Assembly (NCBI GenBank): GCA_037447655.1
Contig: JBBHKE010000777.1
Location: 1 to 64,000 of the forward strand
Direction: 5' to 3'
DNA from: Zygnema cylindricum
Taxonomy: Eukaryota > Streptophyta > Zygnematophyceae > Zygnematales > Zygnemataceae
Length of the DNA: 64,000 nucleotides
A program made the position numbers and the translations under genes. Below are positions 47,327 through 57,569 of this stretch, piece by piece; position 1 is the first letter of the stretch; every line of letters starts with the position of its first letter. The notes under the pieces were generated by a model, which had not been told where the DNA came from, searched no databases, and worked only from the letters and a program-made list of their open reading frames with translations.

Positions 47327-50300
47327 GTAATAATCTCCACCCCTCTCCGCTCTCCCTTTCGGACGAGCTCGTTCTCCCGTCTCCGTTCGCACGTGTGAAG
47401 CATCGCTCTGATTGGCTCCCGTGCGGCCTCTGCAGGCGCGGCGCTGTGGGCGATGCGGAAGGCCATCGAGAACAAGGAGGCGTTCGCGCTGCCGCGATGC
47501 GGAGGGCCCGTCGGATGCGACGCCGACGGCCGAGTGTACCGGATGTGAGGGGATTGTGATTGTCGCTGCGTGCACTCTCTGCTGCGACGCGCTTTTTCAT
47601 CCGCACTGAATTTCGCACTGAAAACGCACTGAAGTTTTACTCGGATTGTCACTGCGTGCAATCTCTGCTGCAAAGAACCCGCACTGAATTTCGCACTAAA
47701 AAACCGCACTAAATTTTTACTCACATTGTCACTGCGTGCACTCTCTGATGCGATACGTTTTCATCCGCACTGAATTTCGCACTGAAAACCGCATTGAATT
47801 TGTACTCACAGACTGGTCGGATTCTCTGCCGATGCGCTATATTGTTTTAGGATTTTTTACGGTTTTTTAGGATTTTTTTACATGCAGATATTTAGATAAT
47901 AAAGTCCTGAGGGGGAAAATTGCGCCGGAGATTGGCAACCTCACAAAGCTACAGGAAGTGTGAGTAGATGCTGGGAGGGGAGATATTTTCCATATCATAT
48001 GATATTTTCTTTTTCCTTTGGAAAAAAGGAAGTAAAGCAAATGAATATTGAATGATTGTGGTAAAAAGCATCTGAGATTTGCATTATTGACTTTTTATTT
48101 CTTTTCATTTTTGTTTCAAAAAATGGAAAGGGGTAGGGGGAAAAGGAGAGGTTCTTATCATATGTATTTTTCTTTTTGACTGTTTGTGTCTTTTGTAAAT
48201 GCTCCAAGTCATCCCCTTCGTTTGAAAAACCATGCAAAAATTAAAAAAACTATGGGGAGTTTTATATTATTGGCCACTTTAATATAATAGACAAAAAAAA
48301 CACAAAGGTTTATGAGGGGAGTAGGGGGGGATGTTGGGGATTTGGTAAGTCTTACAAGAGGAAATCATAACAATGTATTTATTTTGCAAAAGAAATTGCA
48401 TTTTTAAATCTCATTATAACTTTTGTTGGTAAAGATGAAACATGTCACGTAGGCTTGTGTTACATATTTTAGTTTGGAAAAAGGTAAGATGGGGGAGTGT
48501 CATGTCCATTGTTTACAATTGGAAATTCATCATAAATTACGCATATTCAATTTTAGGAAAATTCATCATAAATTATGCATATTCAATTTTAGGAAAATTC
48601 ATCATAAATTATGCATATTCGATTTTAGGAAAATTCATCATAAATTATGCATATTCAATGCTAGGAAAATTCATCATAAATTATGCACATTCAATTTTAG
48701 GAAAATTCATAATAAATTATGCATATTCAATGTTAGGAAAATTCATCATAAATTATGCATATTCAATTTTAGAAAAAATCATCATAAAATATGCATATTC
48801 AATGTTAGGAAAATTCATCATAAATTATGCATATTCAATTTTAGGAAAATTCATCATATATTATGCATATTCAATTTTAGGAAAATTCATCATAAATTAT
48901 GCATATACAATTTTAGGAGTCTTATGTTATATAAGAGCCCTATAAACGTACATAGCACAGTCCATACTAAAATTTTCTTAAATTTTTTATATTTGGGTCC
49001 AAATAAATCGGAGTCATTTAGAAATGGAGGGGTTGATGGTGAGGATGACGTCACAGATATCTACATAACAACCAGTTGAGTGGAAGCATTCCATCGTCCA
49101 TCGGTCAACTGACAGAACTCTATATTTTGTAAGACTTAATTCTACACAAACCCAATTGCTATTTCTAAAATGGGGTATAATTTCCTCAAAAATGGTGCTT
49201 AATGGCAATGAATGTGTTGGCACAATTTTAATTTTTGAAGTTACTATTTTTTTTGCGCGATAAAATAAGAAGATCTATTGTACGAGGGATGATTTTTACT
49301 AGGACTCACCTAAATACACTCCTTATTTTGGGGGACATTAGGAAAGGGGATGTATTTTATGTCATTTGGGAAAAAAAAAAAACAAGTGAATGGATAATAG
49401 ATAAAGATGGTAAAAACCAGCTGAGGTTCACATTTTTTTTTTTTTTTTGCTCGTTAAAACAAAGGGTGGTGGGGGAAAAAAAGGGAGATTTTTATCATGT
49501 ATTTTTTTTTTGACCATTTTTTGTAAATGTACTATTTGTGAGGTTTGTCTCATATGACTCATTATTGAGATGAACAAAAGAGTACAAAGGCTTATGAAGG
49601 AGGGGGGGGGGCAAAGGGGTACGGGGAGGGAAGGGAGTGTTAGGGTGGGGTAAGGGGGTGTTGGGAGGTGCTAATGGGGTGCTATTTTGAAAAGGATAAA
49701 TTTATTAAACACTGAGCAAGAGAAAATTGTATTTTTTAATCCTCATTATTTACTTGGGTTTGCAAATGCTGTTCCATAGTTCAATTTGAAAATATGGTGA
49801 GGGGTGTGGATTCTGTCATTTACAATTAAAAATTTGTCTTATGTAATGAATATTTATTTTGATGAGTGTAAATTGAGATTAGAGGACTACAAATGTACGT
49901 AACAAGAGTTTATCTTATTTTTTATTTAGTTTTTAATAAATTGGTCCAAAGAAATTAAAAAGCATTTAAAAGCGGGGGGGTTAATGGGGTTAATGGGGTT
50001 AATGGGGTTTATGGGGTTTATGGGGTTTATGGGGTTTACGGGGTTTACGGGGTTAATGGGGTTAATGGGGTTTATGGTGTCACAGAAATTTAAACGGTAA
50101 CCAGTTGAGTGGAAACATTCCATCGTCCATCGGTCAACTGACAAACGTCCAAATCGTGTAAGACTAAATTCTACACAAAACTAATTGTTATTTTTAAAAT
50201 AGGGTAGAATATCCACAAAAATGGTGTTTAATGGCAATGAATGTGTTAGCACTTTTTTTTTTGTAAGTTACTCATTTTTTTGGCGCATGAAATTATGAAT

Positions 50301-52320
50301 ATCGATTGTTTGTGGTTAATTATTTATAGGAAAACATATGCAGTGTTAAGATCTACCAAAATTTTTAAAATTGATAAGTGACGGAAGGATAGTACAGGTG
50401 AAAGGCGAGGGGGAGGGAGATAGGGAGTGGGAGGCGAGAGGGCAAGAAGGGGATAGAGGGGGGGTGAAGGAGAGAGAGGGAGGGGGGAGCCAACTTTAAC
50501 ATTGTATTTAATGTGGTTGGGGAGCTTAACACCACACCCCAACCCCCACTCCCTACATTCTCCCCCCTCCCTCACAATCATATTTAGAGTGAGAAAAAGA
50601 CGCTTAACCTCACCCCTCACACAAAAGATATTCCGTGTGACCAGGGAAGTTACCCTCACCTTCCCCAAACAATATTTAGTGTGACGGGGGAGCGTACTTA
50701 AACCCCTCCCCCAAACCATATTTATTGTGATAAGGGTACATATACTTACCCCTCTCCCAAACCATATTTAGTGTCGGAAGGGAACTTACCCTCACCTCTC
50801 CCCCAAACCATGTTTATCGTGACATAAGAAAATACTCTCACCCCTTAAATTATATTTAATGCACCAGAGGGGCTTACTCTCCACCTACACCTCCAACCAT
50901 ATTTAGTGTAGCAAGGGAGCTTTCTCTCACCCCTCTCCCTCTCACCCCTCTCCCGAAAAAAAAATAGTATGAATAAAAGCTCACCCTCTAACCTCTTCGA
51001 AAAGCTTATTTTTCACCCCTTCGTAAACGGCATTTAGTGTGATGGGGGAGGTTAACCTCACTCTTGAAACCAAATTTAGTGTGACAAGCGTACCCTCACC
51101 TCTCCCTCGAACCATATTGAGGGTGGTAGGGGAGCTTACCTTCATACGTCCCCCAAATTTTATTTACAATAACAAGGGGAACTTACACCCCCCGTAAACC
51201 ATATTTAATGCGATAAAAGAGCTTACCGCTTCCCCTCCCCTAAACCATATTTAGTGTGACACGGAAGCTTACCCTCACCCCTCCCACAAACTATATTTTG
51301 CGTGACACGGAGCTTTTACTCACCCTTTTCCAAACCATATTTAGAGATAAAAGACCCCTAAACCATATTTAGTGTGACGAGGGAGCTTACCCTAACGACT
51401 CCATCAAACCATATTTAGAATGACAGGTGGGGCTTACTCTCGCCCATTACCAAACCATATTTGGTGTGAGATGGAGGCTTACCCTCACCTCTTTCCTAAA
51501 CCATATTTAGTGGGACAAAATATTGTATTCTTACCTCTTCCTAAATATATTCCGCGTCAGTGTATCTTTACCCCTCCGCCATAAGTTTGGTAGGGGAGCT
51601 TAACGTCTTCCTTCCCCTAACCATATTTAGTGTGACAAGAAAGCTTGTTTTCACCTTTCCCCGAAAAGATATTTCGGATGATGGGGGAACTTACCCTCAC
51701 GTTTGCAAAACATACTTAGTGTGGGCGAGAACTTACGCCTTCCACCAACCATATTAAATGTGATTGGGGATCCTAACCTCAACATTTTCTTAAACCATAT
51801 TAGTATGACAAGGGAGTTGTCCATCACCCCTCTCGCAAACCATATTTAGTGACATAAAATTTAACCCTCATCCCTCCCTATACCATACTTAGTGGGGCAC
51901 GGGAGCTTTTAGTCATCCCTCGCCGAAATCATGTTTAGTGTGACAAATGAGCTTACCCTCATTCGCCCCCCCTTTTCCAATTTAGTGTGATGAACGAGCT
52001 TTCTCTCACCCATACCCCAAACCATATTTACGCTAACAAAGGGAGCTTACCCTCAACTCTCTCAAAATCATAATTAGTGAGATGCGAGAATTTACCCTCA
52101 TCCCTGCCTACACCATATTTATTGTGGTGTTCAAAAGCATTGAAACATGACAAGCGAGGGGAGACATTACCTCCATTTTTTCCACCTTCCTACCTCTCTC
52201 TCTCTTTTCTTTTCCTGCGAAAAAAAAACCGCCTTTTTTCCAATTTTTTTTTTTTAAATCGCCTGTTTTCCAACTCTTTTTTTACTTATGATATACAAAA
52301 CAAATACGTTACAAAAAAAC

Positions 52321-52353
<33 letters not shown>

Positions 52354-55300
52354 GTATATATATATATATCTATATATATATATCGAATAAACCACAATAG
52401 ATATAGATAGAGAGAAAAGAAAAGGGGTGAGCCTAGAGGTGTGATAAGCAAGATGCGTTGTTTTTAAATTTTTTGGAAACACATCCCATATTTCTATGTT
52501 ATAATTTGTTATTTCAAATGATCACTTGAGGGGTGATGTTGGATGTTTTTTTGATAGTTTTTTCAATGACAAATTGGTAAAAGCTCAAAATGTTGGAAAT
52601 TTATGTTAAGATTTTTTTTGTTAAATTGATTGATTTTTAGCGACACAAATACCAAAAACACAGGAATGATATAAACGCCGCAAACATGTGCAAATATTAA
52701 TTCGAAAACTCACCAGGCAAGCTTGTGGGGGGAGGGGGAACGGGAGGGGGAGGGGGAGGGGGAGGGGCAAGTTTGTATTCCACAGTTCAATTGGTGAAAA
52801 TGGTGAGGAGCTTGTCAATTCATTTTTTATGATTAAAGTGTTTTCAAAAATTTAAGTCATCGATTTTCACATGTGACGCTAGGTTGGAGCCTTTTCAATG
52901 TACAATCAAAACAATCATATTGATTTTTCCCTAAGTTTATAATATTAAGGTCCCAAAAAACAAGAAAGCATTTAAATTGGGGGGGGGTGTGATGGGTGAT
53001 GACGTCACAGGTATATAGGCAGCAACCAGTTAAATGGAAGCATTCCATCGTCCATCGGTCAAATGACAAACCTTCGAGAATTGTAAGACTTAATTCTTTT
53101 TTTTTTAGTATAGGGTAGAATGTCCTGAAAAAAGGTCCTTATTTGCAATGAATTTGTTGGGAAAGATTTTTTGTTTGAAGTTATTTTTGTGTTATTTTTC
53201 ATATTCAACACAAAAATTTTAACTTCATCTATTCCAAATCTTTCTAGATTCTTTAACAACATAGTTTAACCCGATGTAGGGGAAGAGGGGAGGGGAAAGG
53301 AGAGGGGGAGGGAAAGGAGAGGGGGAAAAGGGGGAAGGGGAGGGGAAAGGAGAGGGGAAAAAGGCGGACAGAAGCTTCCAAAACTATGGTTAATGTTGTT
53401 AGGCAGTTTAACCCCACACCTTTCCCTCTCTTTCCCACACCTCTATACCTTTCCTTCCTCCCCCCTCACCCCGGTTTGCATTTTTCTAGAAATAATAAAA
53501 CATTCAAAAAAATACCGAAAACCAAAACAAAATACAAAAACATTAAAAAAAAAATGAAATCCCGTTGCACGCAAGATTCCCCAAAATTTTCAAATTTTAC
53601 AAAAAAATTAACCAAAGGAAAATAACAATAACCACTCCCGCTCTCTCCTCCTCCCCTAAAAGAAATAGGAAAAAAAAACACTTGAATAAAACAAAAAAAT
53701 ATGAAAAAAAAGGAAAAGTAGGACTACCCTCTTTCTTTCGTTTATCTGTTAAAATATATAAGAAAAATACCTTACGAAAAAAAAAACAAATTACAAAAAA
53801 CTCAAATAAACCACCATAATGATTTAAAAAAAACAAAAAAGACTTGAATTTTACCCTCCCTTACTCCCCTCGTCCCCTTCCTCCTAACGCCTCCCAGGAA
53901 CCCATTTTTGAACCCCCTAAATTTACCCTCTCCCTTTACCCTCATATCTCTCCCTATACCCTTTTATTTCTCCCCTTGTCTCTCAACCCTCGCGTGTCTC
54001 CCCCTTTTTTAAAAATTTGAAGCACTAAATAAACATAAAATTTAGCGGCATTTAATGTTGTATTTTCCAAAATCTAAGAATACATGGGATATCTCCACGC
54101 TATAGTTCTGTTTTTGAAAAAATAATAAAAAAAGTGTTTGAGGGGTATGTTGTATATTTTTGATGGTTTTCTCAACCACAAAGTTATAAAAGCTCAAAAT
54201 GCTGAAAAAAAAATAAAATGGATTTAATCAACACAAAATCCAAAATAAATAAATAAAATAATTGTCGCTAACACGAGTCTTTATTAGACATCTGGAAGCA
54301 TATCATCGGAAAATATATCCTCATTTATTGAAAAACCAAGATGGAGGGTATCTAACCCATTGGTTACGATTTAAAACTCAACGTAAATTACAGTTTATCG
54401 GTTTTCTCGAGTGTGAAGCTAAATTATAGCCCTACCCAATGTTCATAACAATAGTCCATATTCGTTGTTTTTTTAATTCCTTATATTCCGGGCCAAATAA
54501 ACAAAAATTAAGAGGTTAAACAAAAATTAAGAGGTTGATGGGGTGGATGGATGGTTTTCCAGTGGGCTGGATAACAACCAGTTGAGTGGAAACATTCCAT
54601 CGTCCATCGGAAACCTGACAAACCTTCTTTACTTGTAAGTTTAAATTTCACACATGTCATTTACAAAATGGGGTACAAAATGGGGTACAGTTTTACCCCT
54701 CCTCTCCCCTCCCCTCCGATCATATTTTGAGTATTGGTAAATATTACACTGAATATAGTTTGGAGGAGGGATGAGGGTAAGCTTTTTCGAACTCTAAATA
54801 TGATTGTGGGGGACAAGGGGGGGATACGGGGAAGGCGAGGGAGTGCGTGGGGTTAAGCTCCCCAACCATATTAATTATGGTGCTTATCTCTATGAATTGT
54901 TTATTTTTTCTAGCAAAATTTTAAAATACTACTTGAGGAAAGATGTCGGATATTTTTTCAATATTTTTTTACGTCACAAAAGCGATAAATTCTCAATATG
55001 TTGTAAGAAAAGGAACGATTTTCAATTTACATTCCGGTCCAAATAAACTTAAGGGCATTTAGAGGGTTGGCGAGTTGATGGGATGGATGACGTCACAATA
55101 AACTTAAGGGCGTTTAGAGGGTTGGGGAGTTGATGGGATGGATGACGTCACAGAGGGACATCTAACAACCAGTTGAGTGGAAACATTCCATCGTCCATCG
55201 GTCAAATGACAAACCTCCAAGTCGTGTAAGACAAAAATCTTCTCAAAACCAATTGTTGTTATTAAAGTGGATTATAATTCCCTCGAAAATGGTGCTTCAA

Positions 55301-57569
55301 GGCAGTAAATGTGTTGGGTTAATTTTATTTTTTTGAAATTTCCTACATTTTATGTTATTTATCAATTTAGTACAAAAATTTGTTGTTATTAAAATGGATT
55401 AGAATTTCGTCGAAAATGGTGCTTCATTTCAATAAATGTGTTGGGTTAATTTTATTTTTTTGAAATTCCTACATTTTATGTTATTTATTACTAAGTACAA
55501 AAATTTTAAGCACAATGTTCAAATATTCCAAAACTTTATAAATTTGATAAACAACACAATTTAACACGATGTAGAGGGAGAGTCAGAGGGGAGGGGAAAG
55601 CAAAGAGAGGGGGTAGAGAGATAGGAAGAAAGGAGACCGACGCTCTCAATACCAAAGCTAATGTGGCTAGGGAGCTTAACCCCAAATTTCCCACCTCACC
55701 CCTCACCCCTTTTCCCCAAATTTCCTCACCTCCCCTATTGGGTGACTATCCCCTCACCCCTCTTTGATGGGGTGGATGACGTCACAGGTGGCTACACGAC
55801 AACCAGTTGAGTGGAAGCATTCCATCGTCCATCGGAAACCTGAAAAACCTTCAAGTCTTGTAAGACTAAAATCTACTCAAAACCAATTGTTGTTACTAAA
55901 ATGGATTATAATTTCCTCGAAAATGGTTCTTAATGGCGATAAATGTGTTGGTATAAGTTTTATTTTTTTTAACTTCCTATTTTTTTATGTTATTTATCAT
56001 TCACAACAAAAAAATTAAGCACGATGGTTAACTATTGCGAAGCTTTTTGAAATTTGATAAAACAACGCAATGTAAATCAATTTCATAGGTACGTCATGCG
56101 TATGAAACGCATGGTAAAACAACCCAAAAAATAATGAATATTCGCAATTTTTTTTAGTAAATACGTTGTCCATAAAATGCGTTGACTGAATTTGACTTTC
56201 GCCAAACTGTGACGTAACAACAAGGTCGGTCGGGTGAAAAATAACTAAGTCAATTCGATTTTGTCATTTTCGTCCGTTCGATGCAATATCGACACTTTGT
56301 GTAAATAAAAATGTCTAGCAAAATGAAATCGCGATTTCATTTCGTCAAATATACGCCGTCAAATATATTAATTTCGCCAAAACTAATGAGTAATCGTCTT
56401 AAAACTCGTCAAATTTCGCACATCACTATCACGAATTTTACGAAAAGTCCAAAATCGTGAAAAAAATACTACATATTCGGATTTGAAAAACCAAAAATCA
56501 CGCGTGACGTAAGTATGCTCGATTTAAAGGGAGATCGCGAGAGGAAAGGAAGCCAAAAAGGGGTAAAGGAGAGAGAGAGAGGGGGAGGAGAGACAAACGC
56601 TCCTAATACCACAGTTAATGTGGCTAGGGAGCTTAACCTCACACCCCTTTTTTCCCCACATTCCCCCCACCCCCACAAGGAAGATTTTCCTCACCACCAT
56701 TAATAGTGTGGATTTTTTTACAGACGTCTATATAACAACCAGCTGAGTGGAAGCATTCCATCTTCCATCGGAAACCTGACAAACCTTCAAGAGTTGTAAG
56801 ACCCAATTTTTCAAAAAACCATTTTTTTTGTCACTAAAATGGGGTAAAAGTGTCCCTCTTAATGGTGCGTAAAGGCAATAATTGTACTAGCACCATTTTT
56901 TTTGATCGATTGTAGATGAATAATTCTAATTAGGAAAACAAATCACCTCCTCACTCTCCCTCTCGCTTTTCCAACTTTACTACCCGTTAAATTACTTTCC
57001 TAAATCTTTGGATTTTTCTTTTTAATTTGTTCTTGATTGACACCTTACTTCTTTTTTGTCATTCTCTATTTTTGTTTATGGTTTTAAAAAAATCAATCTT
57101 GTGCAAATGAAATAAAAAATTTAGAAATCGCTAACTGTTTTTTCTATTTTTGACGAATACTTTTGACGTTTTTTATGTTAACAGTCATATTGTAAACAAC
57201 TATATCATCGGGCCCCTTGTACAATTTACCCAACGCTCGTTGTGTATCGTTATTTTTGGAAATTGTCTATTTAACTTTAAAATCCCAAATGGATATTTAT
57301 GCGGATCCGACGTTCAACGAAGTAAAAGCGATTGTAACGCGTTTTGCGACGCGACGCAAGTCAGAGGAGTTTGCGGGGGAGGTGGTATCTGCTCTAATGG
57401 GACAAATGGGACACGTGTGTGTGCTTGCAACGAAGGCTACACCGACGCGGCGAGAAAATATACTTGCAAATGTACGATTTTTTGTGGCGATTTTGGGTGC
57501 GAGAAAAATGGATTGCCTTCAAAAATGGATTGCCTTTCAAAAACAGTAGAAATATACGTAAAAAAATAG
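47236..57569 (+). CDS. secreted LRR receptor-like protein, 11 exons
   Basis: Exons: 47236-47326, 47436-47544, 47888-47959, 49057-49128, 50086-50157, 53011-53082, 54563-54634, 55154-55225, 55788-55859, 56724-56795, 57185-57569. All introns are GT-AG and the reading frame is maintained at every junction, giving 386 residues if the last exon is read to its stop. Exon 1 encodes a signal peptide (MLLFLCHVAPTLVAS). Exon 2 encodes an LRR N-terminal cap (AALWAMRKAIENKEAF, a Cys pair, then CDADGRVYRI). Exons 3-10 each encode one plant-type LRR (for example NNQLSGSIPSSIG). Exon 11 encodes a Cys-rich, EGF-like end. The ATG has a GCCATGG context. The ectodomain should face the apoplast and bind a peptide or protein partner. 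No membrane helix or kinase is seen, so it is a receptor-like or secreted protein, or the kinase lies beyond an unplaced donor (57472) or the window. Confidence 0.85.
47436..47544 (+). other. LRR gene exon 2: LRR N-terminal cap
   Basis: The acceptor is CTCTGCAG and the donor GTGAGG. The phase is 1 in and 2 out. The reading ALWAMRK...LPRC...GCDADGRVYRI has the LRRNT layout (helix, Cys pair, then GRV leading into the first LRR strand). It is GC-rich compared with the introns. Confidence 0.82.
47558..47812. repeat. intron 2 minisatellite, 80-86-bp unit, three units
   Basis: Units start GATTGTCGCTGCGTGC at 47558, 47644 and 47724 and contain CCGCACTGAATTTCGCACTG. Confidence 0.88.
47888..47959 (+). 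other. LRR gene exon 3: first LRR
   Basis: 72 nt, phase 2-2. It reads YLDNKVLRGKIAPEIGNLTK and is the most divergent of the eight LRR exons. The donor is GTGAGT. It is the founder-like repeat joining the cap to the amplified array. Confidence 0.85.
48522..48917. repeat. intron 3 minisatellite, 36-bp unit, 11 units
   Basis: Eleven near-identical units of GAAAATTCATCATAAATTATGCATATTCAATTTTAG (first 20: GAAAATTCATCATAAATTAT). As 36 is divisible by three, two plus frames stay open over it with 12-residue periodicity. It lies wholly inside an intron. Confidence 0.95.
49057..49128 (+). other. LRR gene exon 4: LRR 2
   Basis: 72 nt, phase 2-2, after the acceptor TGACGTCACAG and before the donor GTAAGA. 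It reads YLHNNQLSGSIPSSIGQLTE. Confidence 0.9.
49974..50080. repeat. intron 4 G-rich 9-bp repeat
   Basis: About eleven units of GGGGTTAAT/GGGGTTTAT immediately before the exon 5 acceptor. Regular G4 runs could form G-quadruplexes. The unit resembles but is not the plant telomere repeat. Confidence 0.9.
50086..50157 (+). other. LRR gene exon 5: LRR 3
   Basis: 72 nt, phase 2-2. It reads NLNGNQLSGNIPSSIGQLTN. The acceptor is GTGTCACAG and the donor GTAAGA. Confidence 0.9.
50505..52130. repeat. intron 5 minisatellite, about 55-bp unit, more than 25 units
   Basis: Degenerate units of AACCATATTTAGTGTGAC, then A/G-rich GGGAGCTTACCCTCACC and a C-rich stretch repeat for about 1.6 kb. Single versions of the same block (TTAATGTGGCTAGGGAGCTT) occur in introns 6, 8 and 9, so the array is a local expansion of a shared intronic unit. 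Confidence 0.9.
52327..52385. repeat. (AT)n tract in intron 5
   Basis: Nearly pure TA dinucleotides, no gene. Confidence 0.9.
53011..53082 (+). other. LRR gene exon 6: LRR 4
   Basis: 72 nt, phase 2-2, acceptor TGACGTCACAG, donor GTAAGA. It reads YIGSNQLNGSIPSSIGQMTN. Confidence 0.9.
54563..54634 (+). other. LRR gene exon 7: LRR 5
   Basis: 72 nt, phase 2-2, acceptor TTTTCCAG, donor GTAAGT. It reads GLDNNQLSGNIPSSIGNLTN. Confidence 0.9.
55154..55225 (+). other. LRR gene exon 8: LRR 6
   Basis: 72 nt, phase 2-2, acceptor TGACGTCACAG, donor GTAAGA. It reads GTSNNQLSGNIPSSIGQMTN. The stretch just upstream (AATAAACTTAAGGGC...GATGACGTCACA) is tandemly duplicated, leaving one dead acceptor-like copy. 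Confidence 0.88.
55788..55859 (+). other. LRR gene exon 9: LRR 7
   Basis: 72 nt, phase 2-2, acceptor TGACGTCACAG, donor GTAAGA. It reads WLHDNQLSGSIPSSIGNLKN. Confidence 0.9.
56724..56795 (+). other. LRR gene exon 10: LRR 8
   Basis: 72 nt, phase 2-2, acceptor TTTTTTACAG, donor GTAAGA. It reads RLYNNQLSGSIPSSIGNLTN. Confidence 0.9.
57185..57569 (+). other. LRR gene exon 11: C-terminal cap and EGF-like module
   Basis: After the acceptor TATGTTAACAG the frame gives a last degenerate LRR strand (IVNNYIIGPL), a Cys-rich linker (GYLCGSD, SDCNAFCDA) and an EGF-like pattern C-x5-C-x9-C-x1-C-x12-C (CGGGGIC, RVCACNEGYTDAA). Two NGT sequons lie between the second and third Cys. The frame stops at 57567-57569, but a donor-like GTACGA at 57472, right after the last EGF Cys, may end the exon. 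The stretch beyond it (ATGGATTGCCTTCAAAA repeats) looks non-coding. Confidence 0.7.

Noticed and set aside
48442-49079. Two overlapping open frames of 167 and 201 codons with 12-residue repeats
   Set aside because: They are produced by a 36-bp minisatellite inside an intron of the LRR gene.
29974-50080. Possible telomeric repeats (GGGGTTTAT at 49974-50080)
   Set aside because: The unit is 9 bp and mixed with GGGGTTAAT; the plant telomere repeat is TTTAGGG. It is a local intronic array.
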